From Gymnopus androsaceus JB14 (taxonomy: Eukaryota; Basidiomycota; Agaricomycetes; Agaricales; Omphalotaceae), in the NCBI GenBank assembly GCA_009733575.1, contig ML770119.1:1-10680 (forward strand): a DNA stretch of 10,680 nucleotides, written 5' to 3'. Positions 8,426 through 10,680 of the stretch are shown here, piece after piece (within the stretch, counting starts at the first letter, position 1; each line of letters opens with the position of its first letter). The notes beneath the pieces were generated by a model. The model had not been told where the DNA came from. It searched no databases and saw nothing but the letters and a program-made list of their open reading frames with translations. Position numbers and translations under genes: made by a program.

Positions 8426-8433
8426 AATCGAAC
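8426..8433. repeat. Right 8-bp target-site duplication (AATCGAAC)
   Basis: Exact copy of 7840-7847, immediately after the right terminus. Confidence 0.92.
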
Positions 8434-8902
8434 ACGATCTCCATGGTTTCTTCCTTCTCTCACCTCAAAAAATCGCAGTCAAACAACGAAAACGCTGGTT
8501 TCAACGTCCGAATCGAAGGCAGCTGCAGAGTCGAGTTGAGTTTGAATGAGGTTGTCGTGTGTGTTTATTCTTTGGTATTCATTATTTTATAACGTCGCGT
8601 TTGTCTATCCAGGAGCATTGACCGTTATTGTAAATCTACATTCTACCTCTCGTTCTGTGTTTATACTATTCCCTGGCATGGAGGGTGCGTTAGTTGTTTC
8701 GCTACCATATCCAACCTGTCTCTCAGATGCTAGTTCTTTGGGCATGGGATGGCAATGCCTCTATCACCCCATACTCTTCAGCATCTTTATCCTGCTTCAG
8801 CATTCACATCTTTGTCTTCATTGGGTTGGTCCGGGTCCAAGTTCGGCGCAGATGCCTCCTGGTGCATCGCTTGCTCGCTCACATTCAGCAGCTCAATGCT
8901 AG
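8434..8902. other. Unassigned stretch between the hAT-like element and the GDH relic
   Basis: A plus-strand frame (8434-8592; ATG at 8443, MVSSFSHLKKSQSNNENAG..) is open, with a possible donor at GAG/GTTGTC near 8549 and a possible acceptor TATCCAG near 8612. The following 290 bases are open in two frames, but I recognise no family. It could be the decayed 5' part of the glutamate dehydrogenase relic or an unrelated short gene; I cannot decide. Confidence 0.25.
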
Positions 8903-9409
8903 GTCATGCGGGACGTTGAGCAACGGTACGGACCGAAGGCTCGAGAGGGTTATCGGATACAAGATGAGCGGAACTACCACTTCACAAAAACGTGGAACAG
9001 TTCTCCAATTGCTCCAACGGTGTCACTGTCAACTCCTTGCACATAAATCCTGTTCCAAACTCCCACCGATCGAACACTCCATCTTTCAGGTCGTGAAGAA
9101 GGCTTCGCGTCTGTACTGTCTTCCTAAAAGCCTGTTCCTCCTCCCAATGGCCCTTGGTACACATGCCGTCCAGGAGGGTACGTACGCTTGTTAGAATCCT
9201 CTATCTTTCTCTTTTCCGTGCTGACAAGATCGTGTCGTTAGTGGATCTTTGCTCAACGCTTGTAGTAGGCTCGGCTCGACGTCCTGGCAGCTCAAAAACG
9301 CCCTGGACGAGAACGACCCTGCGCATGCAGAAGTGTTGACCAATAACAAGAGGAGGTTTAGGTCGGAGATGTTTACGAGGGGCGGACTATTCATAATCAT
9401 TCGGAGCTG

Positions 9410-9461
9410 GTAGGTCTGTGAGTGTTCTGTTATCGTACTGGTGCATTTATTTTGCTTGCAG
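9410..9461 (+). other. Intron relic in the GDH pseudogene (52 nt)
   Basis: GTAGGT donor and TTGCTTGCAG acceptor before ..LLYVNFAM. Joining the flanks as they stand creates a TGA, which shows local decay of the coding frame. Confidence 0.7.
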
Positions 9462-9524
9462 ACTTCTTTATGTCAACTTTGCCATGATTCACTGCCCCAC
9501 ATCTGACCATGTTACCGAATTGAT

Positions 9525-9584
9525 GTGTGTATACGTTTCCGCTTTCATTTCTTCAATGTGCGTTCCTAACCGTTATCTGTGTAG
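9525..9584 (+). other. Intron relic in the GDH pseudogene (60 nt)
   Basis: GTGTGT donor, CTAAC branch site and CTGTGTAG acceptor. Splicing joins ..HVTEL to MLTLSYQRLQT in frame. Confidence 0.8.
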
Positions 9585-9999
9585 GCTCACCCTCTCTTAT
9601 CAGCGCCTCCAAACTATCCAACCCCTCTCCGACGAGGAGCTCTGCACAAAATCCGCTGCACATTCGTTCCCTTCAAAACCAATATCTACCAATCCACCAA
9701 GGTCGCTCTATCCTTCCTCTTGGATCCATGGTTTTTACCGGAGGTGAAATATCCTTTGCGATGTTTTTTCATTATTCAGAATGAGCTTAGAGGGTTCTAT
9801 ATTAGGCTTAGGGCTTTCGTCGACGTTGAAAAACCTCCAGGCCGAGTTGGCGTTCGGATTTGTTTGAGGATATTCCGAGTAGGAATAGGGGCCGATACCC
9901 AAGACGCTGGTTGAGAAGATTCGGTTGGAGACGTTGTTGAGGTGGTTGCCGGAGGCGTATCAGAGGGCGTTGTTCTCTAGCTGGGTTGCATCGCACTTT

Positions 10000-10059
10000 G
10001 TGAGTGGACGATTTGGATTGCTAAAGCTCAAGGCTTACTGATGTTATGTTTTTTTTTAG
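10000..10059 (+). other. Intron relic in the GDH pseudogene (60 nt)
   Basis: GTGAGT donor after ..SSWVASHF, CTGAT branch-like site, a run of nine T and an AG acceptor before IYTYGVNALSVEFF. The junction is in frame. Confidence 0.8.
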
Positions 10060-10134
10060 ATTTATACATATGGCGTTAACGCTTTGAGTGTAGAATTTTT
10101 CCATTTGCTAGGGATCTTTCCAAGTAAAGTAAGA

Positions 10135-10144
10135 GCGCGCGCGC
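10135..10144. repeat. (GC)5 run
   Basis: Five GC dinucleotides followed by AC, directly upstream of the minisatellite. Alternating purine-pyrimidine of this kind can adopt Z-DNA in vitro; no role is implied. Confidence 0.7.
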
Positions 10145-10160
10145 ACAATGAAGTTAGAAT

Positions 10161-10363
10161 GGAATGGGAATGGAATGGGAATGGAATGGGAATGGAATGG
10201 GAATGGAATGGGAATGGAATGGGAATGGAATGGGAATGGAATGGGAATGGAATGGGAATGGAATGGGAATGGAATGGGAATGGAATGGGAATGGAATGGG
10301 AATGGAATGGGAATGGAATGGGAATGGAATGGGAATGGAATGGAATGGGAATGGAATGGGAAT
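10161..10363 (+). repeat. 11-bp minisatellite (GGAATGGGAAT), 18 full units
   Basis: Sixteen uninterrupted copies of GGAATGGGAAT run from 10161 to 10336, followed by one 5-bp GGAAT and two more full units to 10363. Because 11 is not a multiple of three and the unit has no stop in any plus-strand frame, all three plus frames are open and give the same WNGNGMGME-type polymer. These are not genes. It lies just after the donor-like GTAAGA (10129) that follows the last recognisable GDH exon. Confidence 0.97.
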
Positions 10364-10436
10364 GGGCATAGTGTAGTGTGAGTTAAATACAGATTCTGTA
10401 CTCTATAATGAAAATGAACACGGTATTCTTATTTGC

Positions 10437-10680
10437 ATGATACGTAGTACTGACCGTCAGGAAGTTGAACTTTTCAAACGCATGGTGCTACACGACTTTC
10501 TCAAGGCCAAAGCGCTCTCTACCAACTTTAAGCGCCCAAACCGTTCCTGCTCACGATCAACGATGACAGTGGAATCTCTGCCGAACAAGCTCATACGCTG
10601 TATCTTTGACAACCTTTTCGCTGATAGAATTTCTCTCTCCAACTGTTCTCTTGTCGAAAAGGCTGGGCTGTCCCCTCCTA
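10437..10680 (+). CDS. Probable F-box domain protein, 5' part, runs off the window
   Basis: From ATG at 10437 the frame is open to the window end (81 codons). It contains TMTVESLPNKLIRCIFDNLF followed by ADRISLSNCSLVEKAGL, which fits an F-box: LP..LI..IFD.L, then SL..CSLV.KA.L. F-box proteins link substrates to SCF ubiquitin ligases through Skp1; Agaricomycetes have very many of them, most uncharacterised. An alternative start is the ATG at 10563, directly before VESLPN, a common arrangement in mushroom F-box proteins. The expected CxxW-like end of the motif reads EKAGL instead of CKAWL, so the motif is slightly degenerate, and decay cannot be excluded. It has no evident link to the GDH relic or minisatellite beside it. 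Confidence 0.6.
   Translation, partial: MIRSTDRQEVELFKRMVLHDFLKAKALSTNFKRPNRSCSRSTMTVESLPNKLIRCIFDNLFADRISLSNCSLVEKAGLSPP

Larger units (their letters stand above)
8903..10128 (+). pseudogene. NAD-dependent glutamate dehydrogenase (GDH2-type) pseudogene, catalytic core deleted
   Basis: Plus-strand pieces in family order but changing frames: MRDVEQRYGP, RVIGYKMSGTT, NVEQFSNCSNGVTVNSL, PPIEHSIFQVVKKAS, LYCLPKS, GTHAVQEGTYA, WIFAQRL, LKNALDENDPAHAEVL, RRFRSEMFTRGG, LLYVNFAMIHCPTSDHVTEL, LSYQRLQTIQPLSDEEL, YQSTKVALSFLLDPWFLPEV, FIIQNELRGFYIRLRAF. It then jumps directly to LSSTLKNLQAEL, SDLFEDIPSR, PIPKTLVEKI, LPEAYQRALFSSWVASHF and YGVNALSVEFFHLLGIFPSK. These match the large fungal enzyme that oxidises glutamate to 2-oxoglutarate and ammonium. 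About 400 residues are missing near 9805-9812: the glycine-rich NAD-binding and catalytic-lysine region. There are also many frameshifts, a TAGTAG near 9265 and a TGA at the splice junction after 9409. Introns remain at 9410-9461, 9525-9584 and 10000-10059, so this is a decayed DNA duplicate, not a retrocopy. A working GDH2 is expected elsewhere in the genome. Confidence 0.88.

Noticed and set aside
7983..8426. Short open frames inside the hAT-like element
   Set aside because: They are built from the AT-rich core or the TACGG arms and show no transposase motif.
8694..9194. A single 166-codon gene on the plus strand
   Set aside because: Only parts of this frame match glutamate dehydrogenase; homology moves between frames, so it is a fragment of a pseudogene.
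10084..10381. Repetitive GNGMGMEW-type proteins on the plus strand and a PIPFPFHS-type polymer on the minus strand
   Set aside because: These are translations of an 11-bp minisatellite that is open in several frames; no coding signal apart from the repeat.

Overview
The window looks like nuclear DNA of a filamentous basidiomycete, most likely an Agaricomycete. The evidence is several short introns (48-60 nt, GT..AG, CTAAY-like branch sites), a NACHT-WD40 (STAND/NLR-like) gene of the large family found in mushrooms, decayed Ty1/copia and hAT-type elements, and a fungal NAD-dependent glutamate dehydrogenase relic. I cannot name the species from the sequence.

Layout. Positions 1-416 hold nothing I recognise. 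Positions 417-1213 (minus strand) are a broken second copy of the 3' end of the NACHT-WD40 gene. It abuts a decayed copia gag-pre-integrase fragment (about 1215-1560, minus). Positions 1561-2255 are anonymous. Positions 2256-7408 (minus) are the main gene: a helical N-terminal domain possibly of HeLo/MLKL-like type, a NACHT NTPase, a helical middle region, 16 almost identical 43-residue WD40 blades and a family C-terminal tail. I propose eight exons, or seven if the 57-nt optional intron is not used. One in-frame TAG lies between Walker A and Walker B; it is either a nonsense mutation or the last three bases of that optional intron.

Right of the gene, 7848-8425 is a 578-bp non-autonomous hAT-like element with a perfect 8-bp target-site duplication and arms full of TACGG/CCGTA words. 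From 8903 to about 10128 (plus) lies a pseudogene of NAD-dependent glutamate dehydrogenase (GDH2 type). It keeps its introns but has frameshifts and has lost nearly the whole catalytic core. An 11-bp minisatellite (10161-10363) follows, and the window ends in the start of a probable F-box protein (10437 onward, plus).

Two large-scale patterns stand out. First, CG dinucleotides are nearly absent from about 150 to 7150 and abundant from about 7150 to the right edge; the switch falls inside exon 1 of the NACHT-WD40 gene. This fits methylation-driven CpG loss over the repeated genes and element remnants. Second, the WD40 array varies almost only at a few surface positions per blade, as in the Podospora HET-E/HET-D/HET-R allorecognition proteins, so the locus may be a fast-evolving non-self recognition gene. 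Its present function is uncertain because of the TAG.
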